From contig NZ_FRCS01000005.1 of the NCBI RefSeq assembly GCF_900143005.1, positions 248,001 through 312,000 on the forward strand: a stretch of DNA of 64,000 bases, written 5' to 3'. The translations under genes were made by a program, and so were the position numbers. Source of the stretch: Cryptosporangium aurantiacum. GTDB taxonomy: Bacteria > Actinomycetota > Actinomycetes > Mycobacteriales > Cryptosporangiaceae. Of the stretch, positions 18,140-28,519 are shown piece after piece. Below the pieces are notes generated by a model that did no database searches, was not told where the DNA came from, and saw nothing but the letters and a program-made list of their open reading frames with translations. Within the stretch, counting starts at the first letter, position 1. Every line of letters starts with the position of its first letter.

Positions 18140-20512
18140 CTAGCCGACGCGAACCGCGACGGCGAGCGGCGTCTGCTCGCTGCCCTGGCCGAGCGGGTTG
18201 TCTCCGAACAGGTTCTCGAAGAACTCCTCGGGGCGGTCGGCGTCGCTCCCGAGCACGTTGCGGCCGATGTCGTTGGCGTCGATCACGACCACACCGGCCA
18301 GCGTCTGCGCCAGCTGCGGCAGCCCGGCGTCGGTGAGCGTCGCGGCGATCGTCGTCTTCAGCTTGGTCGCGACCCGGTCAGGGTGGGCGGGCGCGAGCTT
18401 CGCCGAGACGTTCGCCGGGTAGACCGAGTACTCGGTCGGCCCGTCGATCGCCCGTACCGAGTGCCCGGCCACCTGGTAGAACAGCCCGCGCTTGCCGACC
18501 GCCTTACCGGCGGCGCTGATGCCGGCCGCGAACAGGATCCGCGGCAGCCCGGCCTCGCGGATCGCCAGCTCCATCGTCCACGGGCTGCCGAGCCCGATGC
18601 CGTACGGCGTCTTGACGACGAACTTGGCTAGCGTCCGCGCCCACCAGGACGGCTCGATGTCCCAGATGAAGTACGAGCGGCCCTGCGAGATCGCGATGAT
18701 CTTCTCGCTGACCAGCAGGTACCAGGGGCCGTTGAACGAGGCCAGGTACGAGCCGTCGGCGCGCACGTGGTCGACGAACTCGCTGACGTAGGAGGTGATG
18801 CGGCGGGTGTAGTCATCGCCGGACGTGAACAGCTCGGTGCGGATCGGGAACCGGATCCAGCGCTCGCCGCTCACGGTGATCTCGAGCTGCTTGTTGGCGT
18901 TCGGCTCGAGCGGACCCTTGATCCGGGTCGGCTCCTTCTCCTCCGGCTTCGGGTCGAGGAACTCCTGCGCCCAGATCTCCACGCACCAGATCCGCCAGAA
19001 CAGGTCGGCGTCGTGGTTGCGTCCCTTGATGAAATCCTCGAACGCCACCAGCACGTTCTGCTGGTGGAACCACGGCCGGTTGACGAACGACTCGGCGAGG
19101 AACGTGCCGTAGATCCGGTTCTTCAGCCGCAGCAACCAGTCGCGGACCGGCGCCGACGTCCGGACGTCGCCGGGAGCACCCGCGGGCAGCGCGGCCCGGA
19201 GCGACGCCCCACCCTGCCCCGCGTCGGCGACCGGGTTGGCGAACGGCGTGTCGATGCGGATCCCGAGCCGTGCCGCCGAGCGGTCGGCGGTGCGCCGCGC
19301 CTCGGCCAGCCGGGCGGCAGCCTTGGCCGCGGGCGGCGCGACCGGGCTGCCGTCCGCCCCGGTCGTGGTGCGGGCGTGGGCCAGCGTCGGCGCCAGCAGC
19401 GTCGTCGGCGCCACCTCACGGCGCGGCTTCTTGCCGGTCGCCTCGACCGTCAGGCCGTACGCGGCGATGGCACCGGTCGGGTCGAGCAGCGAGTCGGCGC
19501 CACCCTCGCGGGCCGTCTTCGCGACCGCGTACTGCACGTACTCGCCGAGGTCGGCGACCGGTTCGCCCTGGACGCGCAGGAACGCCGGGAGGTCGGCGGC
19601 CAGCGTGTCGGCGTTCACCCGGACGGAGTGGACGGTCGTGCCGAGAGCAGCGCTGACGGCACCGGAGTAGAGGTCCTCGGTGGTGTCCATCGGCGCGAAG
19701 CTCGCCGAGAACACCGCCGAGGCGGGAACGTCCGGGGTGTTCTTCGCGGTGGCGGCCAGCGCGGCACCGGGAAGTCCGAGCCCGAGCCGGACTGCGGGAC
19801 GCTGCCCGGTCGCGAGCGCACGCCGGGCCGCGGCCAGGCCGTCGACCGGCGGGACGACCGCGTCGATCGACCGCGTCACCGCGCCGGTGGAGTCGACGAT
19901 CAGCGCCTGCCCGGCCGGCAGCCGACGGATGCCCGCGAAGAACGTCGCCTCGCCGTCCTCACCGCCGCCGGTCAGGATGAACTCCACGACCCGCTCGGTG
20001 TCCGGTGCGGACGAGACCAGACCGGCCTCGACGAGCGCCGCCGGCTCGGACGCGAACGCCAGCCCGTCGACGCCGGCCGCTGCGGGGGCGTAGTAGAGCG
20101 GTGCCCCGGCTGCGACCAGGACGAGCGCCTCGCGCGCGGGGTCGAGCAGTGCGGCGGTCCACGGCGTCGGTAGCGTCGCCAGCAGCTCGACTCCCCCGGA
20201 GGCGTACCGGTCGGCAACCGCGGCCGGGTCGACGCCCGCCGACACCACGACGGTGCCGTCCCGGTCGGTGTGGCTGGCGGGCGCGGTGGCGCTGCCCCGG
20301 ACGACGAGGCCGATACGGCCGCGCTCGGCCCGGTGTTCGGCCGCGCCCCGGTGGGCGAGTGCCCTGCCCAGCGCGACGAGTGCGGCGTCCCGCCCGGCAC
20401 CGGACGGACTCGCCGCGCCGTAGTAACCCGCGATGCCGCCGGGGCTGTACGCCCCCTCGGTAGCAGTCGTCTGCGGGGTAGCCGCGTCGCCGTCGGTCTC
20501 CGTCACGCCCAT
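18140..20512 (-). CDS. Degenerate asparagine-synthetase scaffold fused to a CofE-like domain
   Basis: This 790-residue protein combines two families. Residues about 25-215 follow the AsnB-type glutamine amidotransferase fold (GGIAGYYG at 25-32, where active enzymes read M-C-G-I-A-G), but the catalytic N-terminal cysteine is absent. Residues about 225-520 follow the Asn-synthase domain, ending in the typical FWRIWCVEIWAQEFLD helix, but the ATP-pyrophosphatase SGGxDS loop is replaced by LGLGLPGA (243-250). Residues about 545-790 resemble CofE-like F420-0:gamma-glutamyl ligases: WYLLVSEKIIAISQG, KTPYGIGLGSPWTMELA, VAGHSVRAIDGPT and GVVVIDANDIG. The inference is a ligase on a dead amidotransferase scaffold. 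The start is ATG 20512, with a weak ribosome site. No F420 synthesis genes are adjacent. Confidence 0.72.
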   Translation of the reverse strand: MGVTETDGDAATPQTTATEGAYSPGGIAGYYGAASPSGAGRDAALVALGRALAHRGAAEHRAERGRIGLVVRGSATAPASHTDRDGTVVVSAGVDPAAVADRYASGGVELLATLPTPWTAALLDPAREALVLVAAGAPLYYAPAAAGVDGLAFASEPAALVEAGLVSSAPDTERVVEFILTGGGEDGEATFFAGIRRLPAGQALIVDSTGAVTRSIDAVVPPVDGLAAARRALATGQRPAVRLGLGLPGAALAATAKNTPDVPASAVFSASFAPMDTTEDLYSGAVSAALGTTVHSVRVNADTLAADLPAFLRVQGEPVADLGEYVQYAVAKTAREGGADSLLDPTGAIAAYGLTVEATGKKPRREVAPTTLLAPTLAHARTTTGADGSPVAPPAAKAAARLAEARRTADRSAARLGIRIDTPFANPVADAGQGGASLRAALPAGAPGDVRTSAPVRDWLLRLKNRIYGTFLAESFVNRPWFHQQNVLVAFEDFIKGRNHDADLFWRIWCVEIWAQEFLDPKPEEKEPTRIKGPLEPNANKQLEITVSGERWIRFPIRTELFTSGDDYTRRITSYVSEFVDHVRADGSYLASFNGPWYLLVSEKIIAISQGRSYFIWDIEPSWWARTLAKFVVKTPYGIGLGSPWTMELAIREAGLPRILFAAGISAAGKAVGKRGLFYQVAGHSVRAIDGPTEYSVYPANVSAKLAPAHPDRVATKLKTTIAATLTDAGLPQLAQTLAGVVVIDANDIGRNVLGSDADRPEEFFENLFGDNPLGQGSEQTPLAVAVRVG

Positions 20513-20587
20513 GAAAGCCCAGTCTCCCGTCTCGGGGGTCTCGCCGATCCTAGCGAGCCGTGACGAACGCTCCCGCGCCCGCCTTTG

Positions 20588-22555
<1,968 letters not shown>

Positions 22556-22582
22556 GCTCGTAGCCTGCCACGGTTCACCGCC

Positions 22583-22630
22583 GACAACAGATGGTGGTGT
22601 GCGTGGCGGCCGATACCACCATCTGTTGTC
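22583..22630 (-). terminator. Terminator ending the galactonate operon
   Basis: A perfect 16-bp stem (22583-22598 with 22615-22630) and a 16-base loop. Its right arm overlaps the aldolase stop codon. It closes the minus-strand galactose-catabolic operon. Confidence 0.8.
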
Positions 22631-23210
22631 AGAGCCAATTGGCGAGCGCGGCCGGGTCCCCGAGGGCGGAGCCCAGGGCGACCACGGACGCGCCAGCGGC
22701 GAGGAAGGTGGGCACGTCGGTCGCGGACAGGCCGCCGGTGGCCACGAAGCGGACGTCGGGGAACGGGCCGCGCAGGGCGGAGATCCAACCGGGGCCGAGC
22801 GCACCGGCCGGGAACGCCTTCAGCCAGCGGCATCCGGCCGCGGTCGCGGTGGCGACCTCGGTGGCGGTCGCCACGCCGGGCAGATGCGGCAGCCCGGCGT
22901 GCAGGGCGGCGGCGAGCACGGTGAGGTCGAGGCCCGGCGCGACCGTGTACCGCGCTCCGGCGTCCGCGGCGGCACGGACCTGGTCGGGTGTGAGTACGGT
23001 CCCCGCGCCGATGGTGCGGTTGCGTGCGGTGGCGGCCACCGCGGTCGCGCGCAGGGCGTCGAGGCCATGAGGGCTGGCCAGCGGCACCTCCAGCACCGTG
23101 ACGCCGGCATCCCACAACCGCTCGGCGAGGGCGACGGTCTCGTCCGGCGGCAGGCCACGGAGGATCGCCATGATCCGGGCCTCTCCGAAGATCTCGTCGA
23201 ACGTCAGCAT
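22629..23210 (-). CDS. dgoA: 2-keto-3-deoxy-6-phosphogluconate/galactonate aldolase
   Basis: This class I aldolase of 193 residues would split KDPGal (or KDPG) into pyruvate and glyceraldehyde 3-phosphate. Family markers are IMAILRGL near the N-terminus, VLEVPL with a catalytic Glu, GAGTVL, and WLKAFPAG with the Schiff-base lysine, then RFVATGG. Galactonate specificity is inferred from the operon, where galactonate dehydratase lies two genes upstream. It overlaps the kinase gene by 7 nt and is the last gene before the terminator. Confidence 0.85.
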   Translation of the reverse strand: MLTFDEIFGEARIMAILRGLPPDETVALAERLWDAGVTVLEVPLASPHGLDALRATAVAATARNRTIGAGTVLTPDQVRAAADAGARYTVAPGLDLTVLAAALHAGLPHLPGVATATEVATATAAGCRWLKAFPAGALGPGWISALRGPFPDVRFVATGGLSATDVPTFLAAGASVVALGSALGDPAALANWL

Positions 23211-24070
23211 GAATCCTCCAGCCGTGCCACGTCGCCGGTCACCCGCAGCGCCGCACCGGCGATCCGGTGCCCGAGGCGCAGGCGGTCCGCCTCCGCGGCG
23301 TCTCCCAGCAGTCCGAACAGATACCCCGCGGCGAACGCGTCACCGGCGCCGACCGGCTCGACGACGTCGACCGTGGGCGCGGGGACGAACACGTCGTCGG
23401 ACCAGGCGCCGACGGCCCCGTCCTTGACGACGACCCGGGTCGGCTCCGGCAGCAGCGCCCGCACGTCGGCTGCCGTCTGCACGCCCCAGAGCGTCTGCGC
23501 CTCGTCCAGCCCGACGAAGACGACGTCGGCGCGCCGGGCCAGTCCGGCCAGGATCGGGGCGGCCTCGGCCACCGGCCAGAGTCGCGCGCGGTAGTTGACG
23601 TCGAAACTCGTCACGACGTCGAGGCCGAGCGCGGCGTCGACCAGCGCCGCGCACGAACCCGACAGGGCAGGGGTGATCCCGCTCGTGTGCAGGATCCGGG
23701 TGGCGGGCAGGTGGTCCAGCACCGCGGGTCCGAGCCGCGAGGCGGCGGATCCGGCGCGGTAGTAGTAGACGGTGGTCTCGGCGCCGGGGTCCTTGAAGTA
23801 GACGCCGGTCGGGGCGTCCGGATCGATCACCACACCCGAGACGTCGACGCCGTAGGACGCGATCCGGGTGCGCAGCAGCGCGCCGAGCGGGTCGGCACCG
23901 ACCGCGCTGGCCCAGGCGGCCCGGGCGCCGAGCTGCGCGAGATACGAGGCCACGGTCGACTCGGCGCCCGCGGCGTCCAGCCGCATCGGCCCGCCGTCGG
24001 CCAGCGGACGCGGTGGGTCGGGCGTCACCAGCGCCATCGACTCCCCCACGCAGACGACGTCGACGCTCAT
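23204..24070 (-). CDS. PfkB-family sugar kinase, probable 2-keto-3-deoxygalactonate kinase
   Basis: The 288-residue ribokinase-fold protein starts VVCVGESMALVTP and ends with the PfkB signature PVGAGDAFAAGYLFG, whose Asp is the catalytic base. FDVNYRARLWP matches the substrate-binding block of KDG kinases. In this operon the expected reaction is phosphorylation of 2-keto-3-deoxygalactonate. That makes it a functional stand-in for classical DgoK, which belongs to another fold. It overlaps both neighbours (ATGA at its start, 7 nt at its end), so translation is coupled. Confidence 0.82.
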   Translation of the reverse strand: MSVDVVCVGESMALVTPDPPRPLADGGPMRLDAAGAESTVASYLAQLGARAAWASAVGADPLGALLRTRIASYGVDVSGVVIDPDAPTGVYFKDPGAETTVYYYRAGSAASRLGPAVLDHLPATRILHTSGITPALSGSCAALVDAALGLDVVTSFDVNYRARLWPVAEAAPILAGLARRADVVFVGLDEAQTLWGVQTAADVRALLPEPTRVVVKDGAVGAWSDDVFVPAPTVDVVEPVGAGDAFAAGYLFGLLGDAAEADRLRLGHRIAGAALRVTGDVARLEDSC

Positions 24071-24492
24071 GCCGTCACCGTCAGGCGCCACTCGCAGGAT
24101 CCGGAGAATCCGACCACCGCGGCCTCGCCGCGCCCGGCGGTGGCGAGGTCGAACGCCGCGCCGAGCATCGGTTCCACGCCGATCGAGCGGTACGGAGCCT
24201 CGGCGGGCCAGCCGCGGAGGTTGCGCCAGAGCGCGACCGAGACCGGCTGCCCGTCGGCGTCCAGCCGGAAGCGCAGCGAGGATCCGTCGACGACCCGCAC
24301 CGACGGGCAGTCGGTGAGGATCGCGCCGATCGCGGTCCCGTCGTCGGGCTCGAGCCGGTCCAGACCGGCGGGCCACGCCACGGTTTCGACGTCGGGTGCG
24401 CGGTCGTAGACGCGCGTCACCGTGCCGTCCGGAGCGACGAGCCTGGCCCCGGCCGAGACGTCGCCGTGCGGCAGGTCGGTTCGCACGGTCAC
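24067..24492 (-). CDS. Short aldose-1-epimerase-like protein (C-terminal half)
   Basis: The 141-residue frame starts at a GTG overlapping the galactonate dehydratase stop (GTGA) and ends overlapping the kinase start. Its second half, VALWRNLRGWPAEAPYRSIGVEPMLGAAFD, resembles the C-terminal part of galactose-mutarotase-like proteins, where an acidic residue in an EPM/EPL motif lies by the sugar site. Full-length mutarotases are near 300 residues, so about half the fold is missing. Because it keeps frame and tight overlaps, it may be a functional small domain; it may also be a decaying mutarotase. Confidence 0.55.
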   Translation of the reverse strand: MTVRTDLPHGDVSAGARLVAPDGTVTRVYDRAPDVETVAWPAGLDRLEPDDGTAIGAILTDCPSVRVVDGSSLRFRLDADGQPVSVALWRNLRGWPAEAPYRSIGVEPMLGAAFDLATAGRGEAAVVGFSGSCEWRLTVTA

Positions 24493-25634
24493 CACTCCGC
24501 GAACGACCCGTCGTGATGGCGCCAGACCGGGTTGCGCCAGGCGTGCCCGGACCGGTCGGCGCGGCGGACCGCGTCCTCGTCGACGGTGATGCCCAGCCCC
24601 GGCTGTTCGAGGCGGGCGATGTGCCCGTCGACGATCCGCAGCGGCTCCGGGTCGGCCACGTAGTCGAGCAGCTCCGCGCCCACGTTGTAGTGGATGCCCA
24701 TGCTCTGTTCCTGGATCAGGAAGTTCGGCGTGGCCAGCGCGGTCTGCAGGCTCGCGGCCAGCGAGATCGGGCCGAGCGGGCAGTGCGGAGCGAACAGCGC
24801 GCCGTGGGTCTCCGCGAGCGACGCGATGCGCCGCACCTCGGAGATGCCGCCCGCGTGCGACAGATCGGGCTGGACGACGCTGATCCCGGCGCGCAGCGCG
24901 GGCAGGAAGTCGCTGCGGTGGTAGAGACGTTCCCCGGTCGCCACCGGGACCGAGCAGTGCGCCACCAGCTCCGGGAGCCGGTCGCCGTGCTCGGGAAGCA
25001 GCGGTTCCTCGATCAGCAGCGGCTGCAGCGGCGCGAGCGCGGGCAGCAGCATGCGGGCGGCCGGGAACGTCGCCCGTCCGTGCAGGTCGACCGCCACGTC
25101 CCGGTCGTCGCCGAGCGCCGCCCGCGCCGCGCCGACGCGCTTCACCACGGCGTTGACCTCGGCAAGCGTCGGCACCGGCGAGAGCACACCGCTCGCGTTC
25201 AGCTTGACCGCGGTCATCCCGGCCTCGACGTGCGCGGTCACCGCGTCGGTCACCTCGCCCGGCTCGTCACCGCCCACCCAGGCGTAGACCCGGACCCGGT
25301 CGCGGACCGCGCCGCCGAGCAGGGCGTGGACCGGGGCTCCGTAGAACTTCCCGGCGATGTCCCAGAGCGCCTGATCGACGCCGGCCACGGCGCTGGAGAG
25401 CACCGGGCCGCCGCGGTAGAAGCCGCCCTTGGTCAGGACCTGCCAGTGCTGTTCGATGCGTAACGGGTCCTCGCCGATCAGGTACTCGGCCAGCACCTCC
25501 ACCGCGGAGCGGACCACCTCCGCCCGGCCCTCGACGACCGGCTCGCCCCAGCCGACGATGCCTTCGTCGGTGCCGATCCGGCAGAACAGCCAGCGCGGAG
25601 CCACCAGGAAGGTCTCGACGCTAACGATCTTCAT
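24489..25634 (-). CDS. dgoD: Galactonate dehydratase (enolase superfamily)
   Basis: The 381-residue protein follows D-galactonate dehydratase closely from its first residues (MKIVSVETFLVAPRWLF, then IGTDEGIVGWGEP). Active-site blocks are visible: ALWDIAGK, DRVRVYAWVGGD, AVDLHGR (Asp metal ligand plus His), LLIEEPLLPE (Glu ligand), VATGERLYHR (Glu ligand) and FAPHCPLGPISLAAS with the catalytic His. It converts D-galactonate to 2-keto-3-deoxygalactonate. It overlaps the GntR gene upstream by 14 nt and the epimerase-like gene downstream by 4 nt. Confidence 0.93.
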   Translation of the reverse strand: MKIVSVETFLVAPRWLFCRIGTDEGIVGWGEPVVEGRAEVVRSAVEVLAEYLIGEDPLRIEQHWQVLTKGGFYRGGPVLSSAVAGVDQALWDIAGKFYGAPVHALLGGAVRDRVRVYAWVGGDEPGEVTDAVTAHVEAGMTAVKLNASGVLSPVPTLAEVNAVVKRVGAARAALGDDRDVAVDLHGRATFPAARMLLPALAPLQPLLIEEPLLPEHGDRLPELVAHCSVPVATGERLYHRSDFLPALRAGISVVQPDLSHAGGISEVRRIASLAETHGALFAPHCPLGPISLAASLQTALATPNFLIQEQSMGIHYNVGAELLDYVADPEPLRIVDGHIARLEQPGLGITVDEDAVRRADRSGHAWRNPVWRHHDGSFAEW

Positions 25635-26349
25635 CGGCAGCCCTTTCCAACTTGGCCACGTCCTCGATCGCCTGCTCCAGGAGTCGGCCCATGGCCTGGG
25701 CGGCGCCGAGGCGGTCGTGCTGACGGATCGCCTCCACGACGGCCTGGTGGCTGGGGAGCGGGTCGCCGGGCCCGTGACCGTGGACCATCCGGTCCCGTTC
25801 GGCCAGCCCGGTCTCGATCAGCACCTCCATGCGCTGGAGGAGTTCGTTGTGGGTCGCGGCGAGCAGTGCCCGGTGGAACGCGAGGTCGGCGTCGACCGCC
25901 GCGCTCGCGTCGTCACCGGCGGCCGCCATCGCCTCCAGCGCCGCGTCGAGCGCGGCGATGTCCTCGTCGGTGGCGCGCTCGGCGGCCAGGCTGGCCGCGC
26001 CCGGTTCGACGATGCTCCGCAGCTCGCTCAGGTCGGCGAACAGGCCCGGCCGCGCCTGGCGGGAGAACTGCCACCGCAGGACGTCCGGGTCGAGCAGGCT
26101 CCAGTCGCCGCGCGGGCGGACGAACGTGCCGCGCTTGGGACGCGCGTCGACCAGTCCCTTCGCGGCCAGGACCCGCATCGCCTCGCGCAGCGCGGTCAGG
26201 CTCACGTCGAGCTCCGACTGCAGCGCGGTGATGTCGAGGGTCGCGCCTTCGGGAATTTGGCCGGTCAGGATGCGCTGCGCCAGCACCTCGACCGTCTGAC
26301 CGTGCACGCCACGCGCCACGTACTGGTGCATCCTGTCGTGTCTTCCCAT
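25621..26349 (-). CDS. GntR/FadR-family regulator of the galactonate locus (DgoR-like)
   Basis: The protein has a GntR winged helix (TVEVLAQRILTGQIPEG, LQSELDVSLTALREAMRVLAAKGLV, then PKRGTFVRP) and a C-terminal FCD-type all-helical ligand domain with likely metal ligands in DLAFHRALLAATHN and SHQAVVEAI. E. coli DgoR, of the same subfamily, represses the galactonate genes and is released by galactonate, so the same role is inferred. The start is uncertain: ATG 26349 or ATG 26331, neither with a clean ribosome site. The adjacent divergent region with CTAACCATTAATTAG is the likely target. Confidence 0.85.
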   Translation of the reverse strand: MGRHDRMHQYVARGVHGQTVEVLAQRILTGQIPEGATLDITALQSELDVSLTALREAMRVLAAKGLVDARPKRGTFVRPRGDWSLLDPDVLRWQFSRQARPGLFADLSELRSIVEPGAASLAAERATDEDIAALDAALEAMAAAGDDASAAVDADLAFHRALLAATHNELLQRMEVLIETGLAERDRMVHGHGPGDPLPSHQAVVEAIRQHDRLGAAQAMGRLLEQAIEDVAKLERAADEDR

Positions 26350-26369
26350 CGGTGGTGAGTTCCGGCCGG

Positions 26370-27107
26370 TCACGACGACTGCCGTGTCGCGGTCCAACCG
26401 CCGTCGACGACGAGCGTCGTCCCGGTGATGTAGCCGGCGTCGTCCGAGGCCAGGAACGCGACCGCGGCGGCCACCTCGGTGGGGTTACCCAGGCGGCCGG
26501 CGATCGTGGCAGCGGCGCTCCGTTCGCGATCGGGTTCGGAGATCTCCGCCCACGCGTCGGTGAGGATCGGTCCCGGGAGCACGACGTTGACCCGCAGCGA
26601 CGGACCGTACTCGACCGCGAGCTGACGGCCCAGCGAGACCAGCGCTCCCTTGGCGGCCGCGTAGGCCGGACGGCCCGGCAGACCGACCAGCGCGTGGACG
26701 GACGAGAGCAGTACGGCGGACCCCAGATCGGACAGCAGCGTGCGGATCCCGAGGAACGTGCCGGTCAGCGACACCGCGAGCTGTCGATCCCAGGATTCCC
26801 GGCTCGTCTCGTGCGCCGGGGCGACGTCCACCGTGTAGGCGTTGCTGACGAGTACCCCGACGGGCCCGAACCGTTCGCGCGCGACCCGCGCCACCGCACT
26901 CCAGGCCTCCTCATCGGACACGTCGGCGAGCACCGCGTGAGCGCGGCCGCCGTCGGCGCGGATCTTCTCCGCCACCTCCTCGGCCGGCCGGACATCGGTC
27001 AGCACCACCGAGGCGCCCTCCGCCGCCAACCGCACCGCACACGCAGCGCCGATGCCTCCGGCGGCCCCCGTGACGACGGCGGTCCGACCTGCGAATCGTT
27101 CGCTCAT
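26370..27107 (-). CDS. SDR-family sugar dehydrogenase, probable galactose dehydrogenase
   Basis: The 245-residue classical SDR has TGAAGGIGAACA for NAD(P) binding, the catalytic Ser in LLSSVHA, Tyr and Lys in YAAAKGA, and a C-terminal VVDGGW. It is the first gene of the minus-strand galactonate operon. An oxidation of D-galactose to galactonolactone would supply the lactonase and dehydratase encoded nearby, so galactose dehydrogenase is the natural inference. Sequence alone does not fix the sugar. ATG 27107 has GGAGG at proper spacing. Confidence 0.75.
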   Translation of the reverse strand: MSERFAGRTAVVTGAAGGIGAACAVRLAAEGASVVLTDVRPAEEVAEKIRADGGRAHAVLADVSDEEAWSAVARVARERFGPVGVLVSNAYTVDVAPAHETSRESWDRQLAVSLTGTFLGIRTLLSDLGSAVLLSSVHALVGLPGRPAYAAAKGALVSLGRQLAVEYGPSLRVNVVLPGPILTDAWAEISEPDRERSAAATIAGRLGNPTEVAAAVAFLASDDAGYITGTTLVVDGGWTATRQSS

Positions 27108-27229
27108 CCAGGCGCCTCCGCAGCAACTAACCATTAATTAGGAAGATATATTGACAGCCTCACGACGGCCATGCAACCGTTCCGCAATCGCGATGTCACA
27201 GCTGACTCTCGTACCCCCGGAGGGTTCAC
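27108..27229. promoter_or_regulatory. Divergent control region of the galactose/galactonate locus
   Basis: The 122 bases lie between the SDR start and the solute-binding-protein start. An AT-rich core at 27127-27155 holds CTAACCATTAATTAG (27127-27141), a partial palindrome and candidate GntR operator. A TTGACA box at 27151-27156 is in plus-strand orientation. The plus-strand gene has GGAGGG before its ATG. One regulator binding here could control both arms. Confidence 0.6.
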
Positions 27230-28519
27230 ATGGCGGTTCACCCGGCCCAGAGCGCATTCAGCAGACGAGGTTTCCTGGCCGGTCTCGGCGGACTCGGCGC
27301 GGCGACCTTCCTCGGTGGCTGCGCCACCGGTAGCGACTCCAGCAGCAGCGGCGGCTCCACCACGCTGACGCTGCAGTCGTCCCAGTCCGACGCGGACCCG
27401 AAGGCTGCGCTGACCCAGGTCGTCGAGGGCTACTCGAAGACGAAGGTCACGCTGAACACGATCGCCATCGAGACGTTCCGGGCGCAGTTACCGACCTACC
27501 TCAACTCCGGCAACCCGCCGGACGTCCTGACCTGGTACGCGGGCTCGGTCGCCCGCGACTACGCGAGCAAGGGCTTCCTGCTCGACGTCTCCGAGCTGTG
27601 GACCGGCAACGGCGCCTGCGCCACGTTCTCCCCCGCGCTCAAGGAGCTGTCGACCGCCGACGGCAAGCAGATCTTCGTCCCGACCAACTACTACTGGTGG
27701 GGCGTCTTCTACCGGAAGTCCGCGTTCGCCGAGTGGGGCGTGCAGCCGCCGACGACGTGGGACCAGTTCATCGGCGTCTGCAAGACGATCAAGAGCAAGG
27801 GCGTCTACCCGCTGACGATGGGCACCGGCTCGACCGCCTGGATGGCGTCCGGCTGGTTCGACTACCTCAACCTGCGGATCAACGGCGCGAAATTCCACCG
27901 GGAGCTGCTGGCCGGCGAGCACGCGTTCGACGGGCCCGAGGTCAAGCAGGTCATGGACCACTACCGGCAACTGATCGAGTACATCGACCCGAAGGGCCGC
28001 TCGTACTCCTATCAGGACGCGATCACGCCGCTGGTCGCCAAGAAGGCCGGCATGTACCTCATCGGCGCGTTCATCACCAGCACGGTCCCGCAGGACAGCG
28101 TCGACGACATCGACTTCTTCCGGGTGCCCGCGATCAACCCGAGCGTGCCGGTCGCCGAGGAAGCGCCGACCGACGGTTACTTCGCCGCCGCGAAGACCCG
28201 CAACCGTCAGGGCACGCTCGACCTGCTCTCGTACCTGGCCTCGCCGGAGGCGCAGCAGAGCTTCATCGAGCGGGCCAAGTCGTCCAACCTCCCCACATCG
28301 ACCGAGGTGGACACCAGCAAGTTCTCGCCGCTGGTGCAGAAGGGCATCAAGCACCTCAACGACACGGCGGAGATCACCCAGTTCTTCAACCGCGACTCCA
28401 GCGACGAGTTGCAGACCACCGCGGACACCGCGCTGACCAAATTCCTCGACTCCCCCGGCGACGTCAACTCGATCCTGCGCGAATGGCAGGCGTCCGCGAA
28501 GAAGGTCCTGGGGTCGTGA
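27230..28519 (+). CDS. ABC sugar-transporter substrate-binding lipoprotein
   Basis: The 429-residue protein starts with a signal peptide carrying a twin-arginine motif (SRRGFLAG) and a lipobox ending LGGC, so it is probably Tat-exported and lipid-anchored. The mature part resembles family 1 (MalE/UgpB-type) sugar-binding proteins: NPPDVLTWYAGS, YYWWGVFYRKSAF, GTGSTAWMASGWFDYLNL and a C-terminal YLASPEAQQSF. It is the first gene of the plus-strand arm and is coupled to two permease genes by 4-nt overlaps. A galactoside or galactose-containing oligosaccharide is the expected ligand from context. No ATPase gene is in the cluster, so a shared MsiK-type ATPase is likely. Confidence 0.92.
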   Translation: MAVHPAQSAFSRRGFLAGLGGLGAATFLGGCATGSDSSSSGGSTTLTLQSSQSDADPKAALTQVVEGYSKTKVTLNTIAIETFRAQLPTYLNSGNPPDVLTWYAGSVARDYASKGFLLDVSELWTGNGACATFSPALKELSTADGKQIFVPTNYYWWGVFYRKSAFAEWGVQPPTTWDQFIGVCKTIKSKGVYPLTMGTGSTAWMASGWFDYLNLRINGAKFHRELLAGEHAFDGPEVKQVMDHYRQLIEYIDPKGRSYSYQDAITPLVAKKAGMYLIGAFITSTVPQDSVDDIDFFRVPAINPSVPVAEEAPTDGYFAAAKTRNRQGTLDLLSYLASPEAQQSFIERAKSSNLPTSTEVDTSKFSPLVQKGIKHLNDTAEITQFFNRDSSDELQTTADTALTKFLDSPGDVNSILREWQASAKKVLGS

